Below, one piece after another: positions 7,948 to 16,100 of a stretch of DNA of 64,000 bases. The first letter of the stretch is position 1, and the number at the start of each line of letters is the position of its first letter. The translations under genes and the position numbers were made by a program. The notes beneath the pieces are model-generated. The model searched no databases. It was given only the letters and a program-made list of their open reading frames with translations, and was not told the DNA's origin. Origin of the DNA: Clostridiaceae bacterium (lineage in GTDB: Bacteria; Bacillota; Clostridia; Oscillospirales; Acutalibacteraceae); NCBI GenBank assembly GCA_016285645.1, contig JAEERC010000027.1, positions 1 to 64,000 of the forward strand. Reading direction: 5' to 3'.

Positions 7948-9561
7948 TTACGGTCTTACGCTTTCAACAAGCGAGAAGTAGTTTTCGGCAACAAATGAGC
8001 CCGCCTTGCTTCCGGTGGAGACTATCTCCTCGTTCTCGGTGAAAATCGAGTGCCAGTTGTTGTCGGTTAAGATGTAGCCGATCTGGTCGTTCATAATGCC
8101 GAAGACCACGAGTTCCCTGCCGCCGGATTTTGACTCAAACGAGTCGTAATCCCAGCCCGCGCCCGTCCAGTTGAGCGGGTCGTCGGCGGTCATCGCGCCG
8201 CCGTAGGCGATTTCGGGGGCGAGCTCGCCGGGTATAATCGCTATGGCGACATCCTTGCCGAATTCGCAGTAGCCGATTTCCGAGACGACCTTGAGTTTGA
8301 GACCGTCGCGCACAACCTCATTTGTGAGCAGACCGAATTTGGCGGCGAACTTGAAAATTGCGTTTGAGATTTCAACGAATATTTCTTTATGCGCCACATT
8401 GAGAATGGGATCAAGCTCGGTTTCATCCGTTATAGTTGTCAGTTTTTCGCCGAGCGCCCTTCCGTATGCGGCAAGGCGGCCGTAGCCCTCGTCACCGTCG
8501 CAGAGAGCGGTTATTTCATCGTCGGGAGTGACGGTGTCGCCCTGAGAGGTGAGCGCTAACTCGGCGCCTTCAATATAGAGAAGGTTCGCGTTTTGAGCGT
8601 TTACATACTCCTCCATATAATAGGGATAATCGCCCGTGACCACTGTTCCGCCCGCGCCGAGGCCGACGCAGTGTATGCCGCCCTCAACAATCCAGGTTTC
8701 CGTTCCGCCCTCGGAGGGAACAAAACGCAGACGGCAGAGATAGGGGTCGAACACCTGCGGATCGCGTTTGTCGCGTATATATTCCGTTACATCGACTTTA
8801 CCGTAGAGCAGCGAGCCCGTCTGCATATTTTCAACCGCCTGCTTCATTGTGTCAACGGTTTTTACATAGAGATTCTCCATAAACTCCCCGTTTATGCCGC
8901 TCGGGTTTTCCTTGCCGATGAGGTTGTTGAGCGGAGCCGCGAAAAGGGCGGAGAGAATGCTGCCGTTCATACCGAAGGTGTCAACGCAGCTGTGCTGATG
9001 AAGCACGGAAACATTTACGCTGTTTAACTGAATGTCGTTCTCCTCGGCGTATTTCGCGAAACGGGAGCGGATTTCGCGCACGGATTTATTTGTGAGACCG
9101 AAGGCGTCAATCGTTGAGAAAATCGTTATTCCCCTGCCGTCGCTTATTGCAACGGTTCTTACCTTCTGGTCGTCGAGAACCTTGGTGGCGACCTTGTCGG
9201 TAATTGAGAGACTGCCGCCTACAAAATGCCTGCCGTCGAGTTCGTGCCCGTCCTGAATGGAGGCGTTCGCGTAGCCGACAGACCACTGCGCGCCCTCGGC
9301 GGGCTCATCAATGAAATCTTCCTTATCCATACCGGGGTAGAAGTTTTCCGATTTATAATCCTTTATGCTCTGCCTTCTCGGGGAGATTACAAGCGCCCCG
9401 ATGGCGTTTACAAGGCCGCTTACCGCCTTGTCGAGCACGGTGTAAAGAGTCTGCTCAAATTTGTCCGTAACATCGGTGTTGGCTGTAACGGGAGTTACGA
9501 AAGCCGTTATAAATATTGAAACCGCGAGAACTGCCGCCAATATTTTTTTGAATTTTTTCAC
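7948..9561 (-). CDS. Secreted neutral/alkaline ceramidase-like hydrolase
   Basis: A 537-residue protein with a Sec signal peptide (MKKFKKILAAVLAVSIFITA...). The rest resembles the neutral/alkaline non-lysosomal ceramidase family, which cleaves the amide bond of ceramide with a zinc centre. Matching landmarks are VGYANASI near the start of the mature domain, VSVLHQHSCVDTFG (family: HTHSGPG zinc ligands), GIHCVGLG followed by VTGDYPYYMEEYV (family: NNLVSGDxxGY), ALTSQGDTVTPDD (family: GDVSPN) and AIIPGELAPE. The histidine-rich loop differs from the textbook form, so the substrate may be another N-acyl compound. It starts at GTG 9561. It lies 16 nt after the EIIC gene and 6 nt before the MFS gene. 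Confidence 0.7.
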   Translation of the reverse strand: MKKFKKILAAVLAVSIFITAFVTPVTANTDVTDKFEQTLYTVLDKAVSGLVNAIGALVISPRRQSIKDYKSENFYPGMDKEDFIDEPAEGAQWSVGYANASIQDGHELDGRHFVGGSLSITDKVATKVLDDQKVRTVAISDGRGITIFSTIDAFGLTNKSVREIRSRFAKYAEENDIQLNSVNVSVLHQHSCVDTFGMNGSILSALFAAPLNNLIGKENPSGINGEFMENLYVKTVDTMKQAVENMQTGSLLYGKVDVTEYIRDKRDPQVFDPYLCRLRFVPSEGGTETWIVEGGIHCVGLGAGGTVVTGDYPYYMEEYVNAQNANLLYIEGAELALTSQGDTVTPDDEITALCDGDEGYGRLAAYGRALGEKLTTITDETELDPILNVAHKEIFVEISNAIFKFAAKFGLLTNEVVRDGLKLKVVSEIGYCEFGKDVAIAIIPGELAPEIAYGGAMTADDPLNWTGAGWDYDSFESKSGGRELVVFGIMNDQIGYILTDNNWHSIFTENEEIVSTGSKAGSFVAENYFSLVESVRP

Positions 9562-9577
9562 TGTGATTACCCCGCTT

Positions 9578-10648
9578 TCAGTTGATATCCTTGAGCGAAA
9601 GATCGCCCGCTTTTATTATATTCGCCTTGCGCATAACCTCGGAAATGCCGAAGCTTATAAGCGCAGGAGCAACAAAGCACATAATGATTATTTCAATTAT
9701 TACGGTAACACCCGCAGTGCCCGCTTCGGTCATCGATTTGTAAATCATAAGCGGACCCACAAGACCGGATGTGCCCATACCCGCGCCCGAGGGCAGGCAG
9801 GTCATTTTGATAGCAGCCGTGGCTACGGGGCCGAGAACGGCGCTTGTGATTACCGGAGGCAGCCACAACACGGGTTTTTTCATAAGATTGGGAACCTGAA
9901 GCATTGATGTACCGAGGCCCTGAGCGAGAAGACCGCCTGTTCCGTTTTCACGGAAGCTTATTACCGCGAAGCCGACCATCTGCGCGCAGCAGCCGATGCA
10001 GGCGGCGCCTCCGGCTATACCGGAAAGCCCGAGCACAATGGCGAGAGCGGCGGAACTGATGGGAAGGGTGAGAACCATACCCATAATCACGGAAACGACT
10101 ATGCCCATAAGAATCGGCTGGCACTCCGTGCCCCACATAATGATACTGCCGAGCCAGGTCATGAATTTTGAAATCGGAGGTCCGAGAAGCAGACCCACCG
10201 CGCAGCCCGCGGCTATTGTAACGGCGGGAGTGAGAAGAATATCGAGTTTTGTTTTGCCGCTTATAAGTTTGCCGCACTCAATAGCGGCGAGCGCCGCTAT
10301 AAAAGCGCCGAGCGGCTCCCCGACCTTTGAGAACACAACCTGGTCGCCCGTTTCAATGCATTTGAGGATGTTAGAAGCGAACGAGCCGACCATACCTGCC
10401 GAGGCGGCGGCAACGGTAACCAGCGGAGATGCCTTGTATTTTGAGGCGACACCCACGGCTATGCCCGCGCCCATAAGCACCTTCGCGGCCGAGGCGACCG
10501 CCGTTATGCAGGCGCCCGCGGGGCCGTGTATGTAGGAGCCGATCTGCTCCAGAATGGTGCCGATGATAAGAGTGGCAAACAAGCCGAGAGCCATTCCGCT
10601 CAGACCGTCGATGAATATGTGGTTGAGAAGTTTTTTGATCTTTTCCAT
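9578..10648 (-). CDS. PTS EIIC-type membrane transporter (PTS_EIIC_2 family), standalone
   Basis: A 356-residue membrane protein with about nine to ten hydrophobic helices, matching the PTS_EIIC_2 (YqgA-like) group: MGAGIAVGVASKYKASPLVTVAAASAGMVG, GEPLGAFIAALAAIECGKLISGKTKLDILLTP, LPISSAALAIVLGLSG, and CIGCCAQMVGFAVISFRENG are its characteristic blocks (described here in pieces). Classical PTS permeases need IIA and IIB partners; none is encoded nearby, so whether this protein phosphorylates its substrate is unknown. It begins 2 nt after the stop of the SGNH esterase gene, with AAGGG as ribosome site, and is followed by the ceramidase-like gene. Confidence 0.8.
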   Translation of the reverse strand: MEKIKKLLNHIFIDGLSGMALGLFATLIIGTILEQIGSYIHGPAGACITAVASAAKVLMGAGIAVGVASKYKASPLVTVAAASAGMVGSFASNILKCIETGDQVVFSKVGEPLGAFIAALAAIECGKLISGKTKLDILLTPAVTIAAGCAVGLLLGPPISKFMTWLGSIIMWGTECQPILMGIVVSVIMGMVLTLPISSAALAIVLGLSGIAGGAACIGCCAQMVGFAVISFRENGTGGLLAQGLGTSMLQVPNLMKKPVLWLPPVITSAVLGPVATAAIKMTCLPSGAGMGTSGLVGPLMIYKSMTEAGTAGVTVIIEIIIMCFVAPALISFGISEVMRKANIIKAGDLSLKDIN

Positions 10649-10650
10649 TT

Positions 10651-11262
10651 TCAGCCCTTAATCTTTCCGAAAGCATCAAGATAATGCTCTGCAATAAACT
10701 TTGAACCGTTTTCGTTGGGGTGAACGCCGTCAGCCGACCAGTGATACATATCCTTGTCAACACACGCCGCCGCGAACAGGCCGTCCAGCGGAATGAACAC
10801 ATCGGCGAACTCCCTCGCTAGCGAGCGGGTGATGTCGATTTTGCCGTTTAAATCCTCCCTGAAAAACGTCTTGTCGGCAACGGGGAGAAGGAACTGCTCG
10901 AGAATGATGATTTTTGCGTTGGTGTTCTGCTTCAAATTGGCGAGAACCGTTCTGTAATTCTTTTCAAACTGAATGTCGCTGAGCCACGCTCTGTCAGCCG
11001 CTCTGTGCCACGTGTCGTTTACGCCTATAAGAATCGAGCACACATCGGGCTGAATGTCAATAAAATCCCTCTGAAGGCGGGAGACGAGGTTTGAAGTCTG
11101 GTCGCCGCTTATACCGAGATTAATGAATTCGAACTCCTCATCGGGATATTTTTCGCTTATGAGTTGTGACGCGTATAGAGGGTAGCCCTGCCCCATATTA
11201 TGGCAGTCCGCTCTGTCTCTGCCCGCGTCGGTGATACTGTCGCCCTGGAAAAGAATTTTCAT
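10651..11262 (-). CDS. SGNH/GDSL hydrolase (esterase/lipase family)
   Basis: A 203-residue cytosolic hydrolase with the four SGNH blocks: GDSIT near the N-terminus (catalytic Ser), NLGISGDQT (Gly), LIGVNDTWH (Asn) and DGVHPNENG (Asp/His dyad). Members deacylate esters, carbohydrate acetates or lipids; the actual substrate is not evident. I chose the ATG at 11262 (MKILFQGDSIT) because AAAGGGA lies about 11 nt upstream and homologues begin just before the GDS motif; an upstream in-frame start at 11307 would run through the ydbC terminator. It is the first gene of the four-gene unit reaching to 6760. Confidence 0.85.
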   Translation of the reverse strand: MKILFQGDSITDAGRDRADCHNMGQGYPLYASQLISEKYPDEEFEFINLGISGDQTSNLVSRLQRDFIDIQPDVCSILIGVNDTWHRAADRAWLSDIQFEKNYRTVLANLKQNTNAKIIILEQFLLPVADKTFFREDLNGKIDITRSLAREFADVFIPLDGLFAAACVDKDMYHWSADGVHPNENGSKFIAEHYLDAFGKIKG

Positions 11263-11292
11263 CGATTGACACTTCCCTTTAATGTTATAGAA

Positions 11293-11320
11293 AAGATGCC
11301 GCGGCAAGCCGCAGCATCTT
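11293..11320 (-). terminator. Terminator after ydbC
   Basis: On the minus strand AAGATGC-x-GCGG loops to CCGC-GCATCTT, followed by TTTTC. It lies between ydbC and the SGNH esterase gene and may allow read-through, because no clear promoter is seen for the esterase gene. Confidence 0.7.
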
Positions 11321-11340
11321 AAACCGCAATTGTAATTTGA

Positions 11341-11556
11341 TTAAAGCTTTTTAACTGCTTCGCAAAGAGCGGTCATTTCTTCTTTGCTGAGAGTAACGCC
11401 CTTGCCCATCTTTTCATGATCGGGAGCCCATTCACGGATATCGTACTTGGGTTCGCGGCCATTCCAGCTGATAAGGTTGAGCTCTTTGGTCCAGCCCTTG
11501 GGGTTCTCAGAAAGAACAGCAACGTTCTCAACAACTTCGTATGTAAATTCCGGCAT
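11341..11556 (-). CDS. ydbC: YdbC family PC4-like single-stranded-DNA-binding protein
   Basis: A 71-residue protein that matches the YdbC family closely: FTYEVVENVAVLSENPKGW, KELNLISWNGREPKYDIREW and PDHEKMGKGVTLSKEE are the conserved blocks. YdbC proteins form homodimers with the fold of the eukaryotic transcription coactivator PC4 and bind single-stranded DNA or RNA; their cellular role in bacteria is not settled. It has a strong ribosome site (AAAGGAGAC, 7-8 nt before the ATG), its own consensus promoter and its own terminator, so it can be expressed as a single gene. Confidence 0.9.
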   Translation of the reverse strand: MPEFTYEVVENVAVLSENPKGWTKELNLISWNGREPKYDIREWAPDHEKMGKGVTLSKEEMTALCEAVKKL

Positions 11557-11599
11557 TGTAACAGTCTCCTTTCATAAAAAATTACATTTAGTTAGATTG

Positions 11600-11628
11600 A
11601 TTATAATATATAAAAAAAAATTTGTAAA
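11600..11628 (-). promoter_or_regulatory. Promoter for ydbC
   Basis: On the minus strand TTTACA, 17 nt, TATAAT, in a very A/T-rich gap. The gap 11557-11771 contains long A and T runs and no gene. Confidence 0.6.
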
Positions 11629-11700
11629 TATATTTTTAAAAATATTTTTAAAAATTTTTATTTTTAATCCTTAAAAATATATTAATATATTTTTATATGA

Positions 11701-11729
11701 TTGAAAAAATATATCTTTTATGTTAAAAT
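11701..11729 (+). promoter_or_regulatory. Promoter for the acyl-CoA synthetase gene
   Basis: TTGAAA, 17 nt, TAAAAT, about 43 nt before the ATG at 11772. Confidence 0.65.
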
Positions 11730-11771
11730 ACTGCTTGTTGTGTAACCAAGAATAATTATGAGGGGTATATT

Positions 11772-13421
11772 ATGAAACAGACAAAATCACCCATCGATCC
11801 CAAGTTTGTGGAGGAAATCCGGAAAATCAAAACACTCAAGGAAATAATAGTTTTCGGCACAAAAAAGGGTCAGGACAAGCGCCAGTTCATCTATCTTGAC
11901 GCGGACAAGAACGTGTGCGAGTGCACCTTCGGCAGCACCTGGGAGGAGATTCTCTCCCTCGGAACATATATGTATTCGCAGGGACTCACCGGCGGTAAAA
12001 AGATAGCCATACTCAGCGAAAACTCATACCAGTGGATAGTTTCGTTCTATTCGATTCTGGTCGGCGCGAACATCGCCGTTCCCATGGATATAAAGCTTTC
12101 GGTTGAGGATATAGTCAGCCAGCTTGTAAGGGGCGAATGCGACGCCATTGTATATTCAAAGAAGTGCGAAAAATTCGCCGAGGCGGTTAAACTCGACCCG
12201 AAAAACACCGTGCGCGTGTTTATGTGCATTGAGGACTACCCCGAATACAAAGCACAGGGCAAGGCGATTTACGAAGGCGGCGACCGCGCCTTTGAGGACG
12301 CTCCCTTAAAACCCGACGACCTCGCCTGCATAGTTTACACCTCGGGCACCACGGGTCTGAGCAAGGGCGTTATGCTCACCCACAAAAACGTTACGGCCGA
12401 TGTTGTTGCCTCCTGCTCCATCCAGACGGGCCGCCAGGCAATCGGCTTCCTTCCCCTCAACCACACCTTCTGCTGGGTCGGCGCCCTCTTCTCGGGCTAT
12501 CTGCTTGCCGAATGGGGCTACATCTGCGACTCGCTCAAGGATATACAGAAGGATATCCAGACATATCACCCGCACAATTTTTCAGCCGTTCCCCTTGTTG
12601 TAACAACAATTTACGATAAAATATGGAGAACCGCGAAAAAGACGGGCCAGGAAAAGAAACTTCAGACCGGTCTCAAAATCAGCCGCTTCCTTATGAGCAT
12701 GGGCATCGACAAAAGGCGCGTCATCTTCAAGAAAATCATTGACAACCTCGGCGGCGAGCTTGAAATGATTATCTGCGGCGGCGCGAACCTTGACCCGAAA
12801 TATGAGCGCGGAATGTATGACTTCGGCATTCAGATTCTCAACGGCTACGGCATGACCGAATGCTCACCCGCCGTTACGGTAAACACCCCCTACTGCTTCA
12901 AGTTCGGCAGTTGCGGCAAGGCAATCCCCTGCTGCGAAATCAAGATAGTCGACCCCGACGAGTTCGGCGTAGGCGAGCTCTATGTAAAGGGCGACAATGT
13001 AATGGTCGGCTACTACAACGACCCCGAGGCAACAAAGGAAGTATTCGACGGCGAATGGCTCAAAACGGGCGACTACTGCCGCATTGACGAAGACGGCTTC
13101 CTGTTCTATGTAGGGCGCAAAAAGAACCTCATCGTTCTCACAAACGGCAAGAACGTATCCCCCGAGGAAATTGAGGACAAGCTCATCTGCATTGACTATG
13201 TAAAAGAGGTTCTTGTTTATCAGGAGGATGACCGCATTACAGCCGAGTTCTTCCTTGACGAGGAAGAATATCCCGACGCGAGGGAGAGACTCAAAACGGA
13301 TGTTCGCAAGATAAACGACACAATGCCCGTTTTCAAACGCGTTACCAAGACCAAAATCCGCGATGACGAATTCCCGAAGACAACCACTATGAAAATAGTG
13401 AGAAAAAATATGAATAAATAA
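11772..13421 (+). CDS. AMP-dependent synthetase/ligase (acyl-CoA synthetase family)
   Basis: A 549-residue adenylate-forming enzyme. It activates a carboxylic acid as acyl-AMP and normally transfers it to CoA. The P-loop motif YTSGTTGLSKGVMLTHKN lies at about residues 188-205, the A4/A5 region includes LNGYGMTECSP, and the hinge region reads WLKTGDYCRIDEDGFLFYVGRKKNLIV, followed by the GKNVSPEEIE block with the catalytic Lys region near the C-terminus (KTTTMKIVR). The overall look is that of a long-chain fatty-acid CoA ligase. Chain length specificity cannot be read. It has its own promoter and a GAGGGG ribosome site. The downstream dehydrogenase has its own promoter. Confidence 0.9.
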   Translation: MKQTKSPIDPKFVEEIRKIKTLKEIIVFGTKKGQDKRQFIYLDADKNVCECTFGSTWEEILSLGTYMYSQGLTGGKKIAILSENSYQWIVSFYSILVGANIAVPMDIKLSVEDIVSQLVRGECDAIVYSKKCEKFAEAVKLDPKNTVRVFMCIEDYPEYKAQGKAIYEGGDRAFEDAPLKPDDLACIVYTSGTTGLSKGVMLTHKNVTADVVASCSIQTGRQAIGFLPLNHTFCWVGALFSGYLLAEWGYICDSLKDIQKDIQTYHPHNFSAVPLVVTTIYDKIWRTAKKTGQEKKLQTGLKISRFLMSMGIDKRRVIFKKIIDNLGGELEMIICGGANLDPKYERGMYDFGIQILNGYGMTECSPAVTVNTPYCFKFGSCGKAIPCCEIKIVDPDEFGVGELYVKGDNVMVGYYNDPEATKEVFDGEWLKTGDYCRIDEDGFLFYVGRKKNLIVLTNGKNVSPEEIEDKLICIDYVKEVLVYQEDDRITAEFFLDEEEYPDARERLKTDVRKINDTMPVFKRVTKTKIRDDEFPKTTTMKIVRKNMNK

Positions 13422-13428
13422 CATTTTT

Positions 13429-13461
13429 GCCGGTCGATAATGCTTGATATTACCGACCGGC
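13429..13461 (+). terminator. Hairpin after the acyl-CoA synthetase gene, overlapping the next promoter
   Basis: GCCGGTCG (13429-13436) pairs with CGACCGGC (13454-13461), with inner TAAT/ATTA pairing. There is no T run, and the -35 box of the next promoter is in its loop, so it may act as a weak terminator or an operator-like structure. Confidence 0.4.
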
Positions 13462-13472
13462 TGTGTTATAAT
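13444..13472 (+). promoter_or_regulatory. Promoter for the Ldh-family dehydrogenase gene
   Basis: TTGATA, 17 nt, TATAAT, 42 nt before the ATG at 13515. It overlaps the hairpin at 13429-13461. Confidence 0.75.
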
Positions 13473-13514
13473 TTATAAGGTTATTTTAAAAATATTTTTC
13501 AGGAGGCATTCTTT

Positions 13515-14624
13515 ATGGCAAGAGTATATCTTGATTGGGAAACCGCCAACAATTTTGTTGTTGACGCGTTCGAAGGCGTGGGCGTTCCCCGCGAGGACGC
13601 CGAGATTTGCGCGAAGGTTCTGCTTGAATCCGACAAGCGCGGCATTGAATCGCACGGCTTCAACCGCTTCAAGCCCACCTACATCGACAGAATCAACATC
13701 GGCATCCAGAACCCCGTGACAAACTATGAAATCATCAAAGAGACCGAAACAACAGCTGTTGTTGACGGCCACGACGGCATGGGTCAGGTTATCGGCTACA
13801 AGTCGATGAAAATGGCTATTGAAAAGGCGAAGAAATACGGCATGGGCATGGTTGCTGTACGCAATTCCTGCCACTACGGCATTGCCGGTTTCTATACCAC
13901 AATGGCTACACAGGCGGGCTGCATAGGCATTACCGGCACAAACGCGCGCCCCTCCGTTGCCCCGACCTTCGGCGTTGAGGGTATGTTCGGCACAAACCCG
14001 CTTACAATCGGCATTCCCACCGACGAGCCCTTCGATTTCAACATCGACTGTGCTTCATCAATCACACAGAACGGCAAAATCGAATACTATGAAAGAATCG
14101 GCGAGGATGTTCATCCCGGCACGATTATCGACATAAACGGCAACGCTGTTGAAGGCGACGCAGGCGTTGCTCTCAAGGCAATCCGCAACGGCACGGCTGC
14201 TCTCGCCACCCTCGGCGGCATAGGCGAGGCTCTCGGCGGCTACAAGGGCTACGGCTACGCTGTTGTTGTTGAACTTCTTTCCGCCGCTCTTCAGGACGGC
14301 AACTACGGCAAGATGCTTGACGGCAAAAACGAGAAGGGCGAAAACGTTCCCTACCATCTCGGCCACTTCTTCATCGCCATTGACACAGACCACTTCCTCG
14401 GCGAAGAACTCTGCAGAAAGAAATCCGGCGAAATCCTCCGCAAAATCCGCGCTTCCAAGAAAGCGCCCGGCGCCGAGAGAATTTACACCGCGGGTGAAAA
14501 AGAGTACCTTGTATGGCTCGACAGGAAAGACAAGGGCGTGCCCATCACTGAGGCGGTTCAGGCGGAAGTCAGCGGCATACGCGACAAGCTCGGCCTTACA
14601 CAGTACAAGTTCCCCTGGGAATAA
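13515..14624 (+). CDS. Malate/L-lactate dehydrogenase family oxidoreductase (Ldh2/MdhC type)
   Basis: A 369-residue NAD(P)-dependent oxidoreductase of the second malate/lactate dehydrogenase family (also including ureidoglycolate and 2,3-diketogulonate reductases). Family blocks seen: ESDKRGIESHGFNRF near the N-terminus, VVDGHDGMGQVIGYKSM, MVAVRNSCHYGIAGFY (catalytic His), ITGTNARPSVAPTFG, and LGGYKGYGYAVVVELLSAAL. The reaction is reduction of a 2-oxo acid to a 2-hydroxy acid or the reverse; the preferred substrate is unknown. It has a consensus promoter, AGGAGG about 8 nt before the ATG and a strong terminator, so it is a single-gene unit. Confidence 0.88.
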   Translation: MARVYLDWETANNFVVDAFEGVGVPREDAEICAKVLLESDKRGIESHGFNRFKPTYIDRINIGIQNPVTNYEIIKETETTAVVDGHDGMGQVIGYKSMKMAIEKAKKYGMGMVAVRNSCHYGIAGFYTTMATQAGCIGITGTNARPSVAPTFGVEGMFGTNPLTIGIPTDEPFDFNIDCASSITQNGKIEYYERIGEDVHPGTIIDINGNAVEGDAGVALKAIRNGTAALATLGGIGEALGGYKGYGYAVVVELLSAALQDGNYGKMLDGKNEKGENVPYHLGHFFIAIDTDHFLGEELCRKKSGEILRKIRASKKAPGAERIYTAGEKEYLVWLDRKDKGVPITEAVQAEVSGIRDKLGLTQYKFPWE

Positions 14625-14636
14625 TAAAATAATTAA

Positions 14637-14672
14637 CCGCCCCTTTGCAGTGAAGCGGAGGGGCGGGTTTTT
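14637..14672 (+). terminator. Terminator after the Ldh-family gene
   Basis: CCGCCCCT (14637-14644) pairs with AGGGGCGG (14659-14666), followed by GTTTTTTG. Confidence 0.85.
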
Positions 14673-14800
14673 TGCGTAATGAGGAACGAATAATGAGTAA
14701 TGAATAATTGAGGGCGGACGCTGTCCGCACCTGATTATAATGCCGAATTTCAAATTGAGGGGCTGCCCCCCTTAATTGCTCATTTTCCTTGCTCATTGCT
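14673..14800. repeat. Degenerate intergenic repeat sequence
   Basis: This short gap holds 'TAATGAGGAACGAATAATGA'-type low-complexity sequence and one partial palindrome, GCGGAC-GCT-GTCCGC (14714-14728), followed by ACCTGAT, which resembles the dispersed palindrome family. No gene is seen. Confidence 0.4.
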
Positions 14801-14807
14801 CACTGAA

Positions 14808-14841
14808 AACAGCCCTCCGCTTTTTTCGGCGGAGGGCTGTT
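14808..14841 (-). terminator. Terminator after the sialidase-like gene
   Basis: A 13-bp perfect stem (AACAGCCCTCCGC / GCGGAGGGCTGTT) lies 2 nt after the stop on the minus strand. It has little T run on that side. Confidence 0.7.
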
Positions 14842-14843
14842 GA

Positions 14844-16100
14844 TTATATATTAATTACAAGTTCATCCGTGAGGCTTAAATCTATGCGTTTTGAGGCGAC
14901 ATAGGTTTTGAGTGAGCCGTCGGGGTTGAGTTTGCCGAACGCGCCGTAGGTGGAGGTTACAACGGTTTTGCCGTCAATCACGACATTTCCGCAGTAGCCG
15001 ACATCGGAATTTGCGCACACGCCGGGAGCGGTCTGACCGGGGAGATAAGTGTGGGCGATTTTTATTCTGTACTGCCCCTCCCTGCCGTTTTTGAGGTCGT
15101 CGTATGTGCCGACCCAGGCAATCCAGCCCTCGGAATACCAGCCCCTGCCCTCGCGCTCGCTGTATTTTTTCACCTTTCCGGGGTCGCGCTCAATCGAGCG
15201 GAAGGTAATGAACAGTCTGCCGTCACATAGGTATTCCGCCTTGTGGCGTTCGCCGTTCAGGGCGCCCGGGGCTAAGACGGGCTCGCTCCAGGTTCTGCCC
15301 TCGTCGGTTGAAAATGAGAGAAGCGAGTTGCAGGTTTTGCGGTTGCTGCGGGTGATAAGGCAAAGTTCGTCTCCTCTGCCGCCGTCCGAGCGGACGCACT
15401 CGACCTCGCACATTCCGCTTGCGGACTCAATATCCCTGTATTGTTGAAAATAAGGTTCGGGCTCGCTCCAGACGGGTCTGCCGTTTTCAAACGAGAGAAC
15501 GGTTTTATAATTGACAAAACCGGGGTCGGTGTGGAAAAGCGCCATCCATTTATCAATGAATTTTCCGTTTTTCTTTAAGCGGGTAAGGGACGCCATTGCG
15601 ACCACACAGCAGAGTTTTTCGCCGTTGAGATACGGAAAGCAGAGCTCAAACTCACTCCAGCTTTCGCCCTCGTTGTCGGAGAGTGAAAAATTGAAGCCGC
15701 CCGTTGTCGGCTCGTTCCCCCATCTCGGGTTGCCCGAGACGAGGAGGAGTTTATCGGGAGTGCCGTCTGAAAACTCAAGGCGGTAAACAGTGGGCGTTTC
15801 ACGTGAGTTTTTCCACGAACCGGGCTGACGGCTGTCCGCGTTCAGATATGTTTTGCCGCCGTCACGGCTTATTCTCGAGCGTATCGCTCCCTTGCCGTGA
15901 GCGGAGGGGTAAACCGTGAGAATATCGCCGTTTTTGAGCAGAACGGAATCGGGATGCCCGAGGTACGGAAGCGAATCGTCAACCGTAACAAGTTCATATA
16001 ACTCGCGGTATTTTTCATCCGCGCCCGCGGGCATAACGCTTAAATCGAGCTGAGGTATTGTGTACCCGCCCGCCGAAGTGTCTTTTTCAAAATCAATCAT
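14844..16100 (-). CDS. Sialidase-fold (BNR repeat) protein, probably cytoplasmic exo-glycosidase
   Basis: A 418-residue protein with the six-bladed sialidase-type propeller signature. Asp-box (BNR) motifs are visible as SRDGGKTY, SDNEGESWS and STDEGRTWS at regular spacing, and HPDSVLLKNGDIL near the start matches the first strand of this family. There is no signal peptide, so it should act inside the cell on imported oligosaccharides. Members include sialidases and other glycosidases, and sequence alone does not prove sialic acid as substrate. Its ATG overlaps the stop of the GH27 gene (ATGA, 16097-16100), which implies translational coupling and a joint role in breaking down a galactose-containing glycan. 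Confidence 0.75.
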   Translation of the reverse strand: MIDFEKDTSAGGYTIPQLDLSVMPAGADEKYRELYELVTVDDSLPYLGHPDSVLLKNGDILTVYPSAHGKGAIRSRISRDGGKTYLNADSRQPGSWKNSRETPTVYRLEFSDGTPDKLLLVSGNPRWGNEPTTGGFNFSLSDNEGESWSEFELCFPYLNGEKLCCVVAMASLTRLKKNGKFIDKWMALFHTDPGFVNYKTVLSFENGRPVWSEPEPYFQQYRDIESASGMCEVECVRSDGGRGDELCLITRSNRKTCNSLLSFSTDEGRTWSEPVLAPGALNGERHKAEYLCDGRLFITFRSIERDPGKVKKYSEREGRGWYSEGWIAWVGTYDDLKNGREGQYRIKIAHTYLPGQTAPGVCANSDVGYCGNVVIDGKTVVTSTYGAFGKLNPDGSLKTYVASKRIDLSLTDELVINI

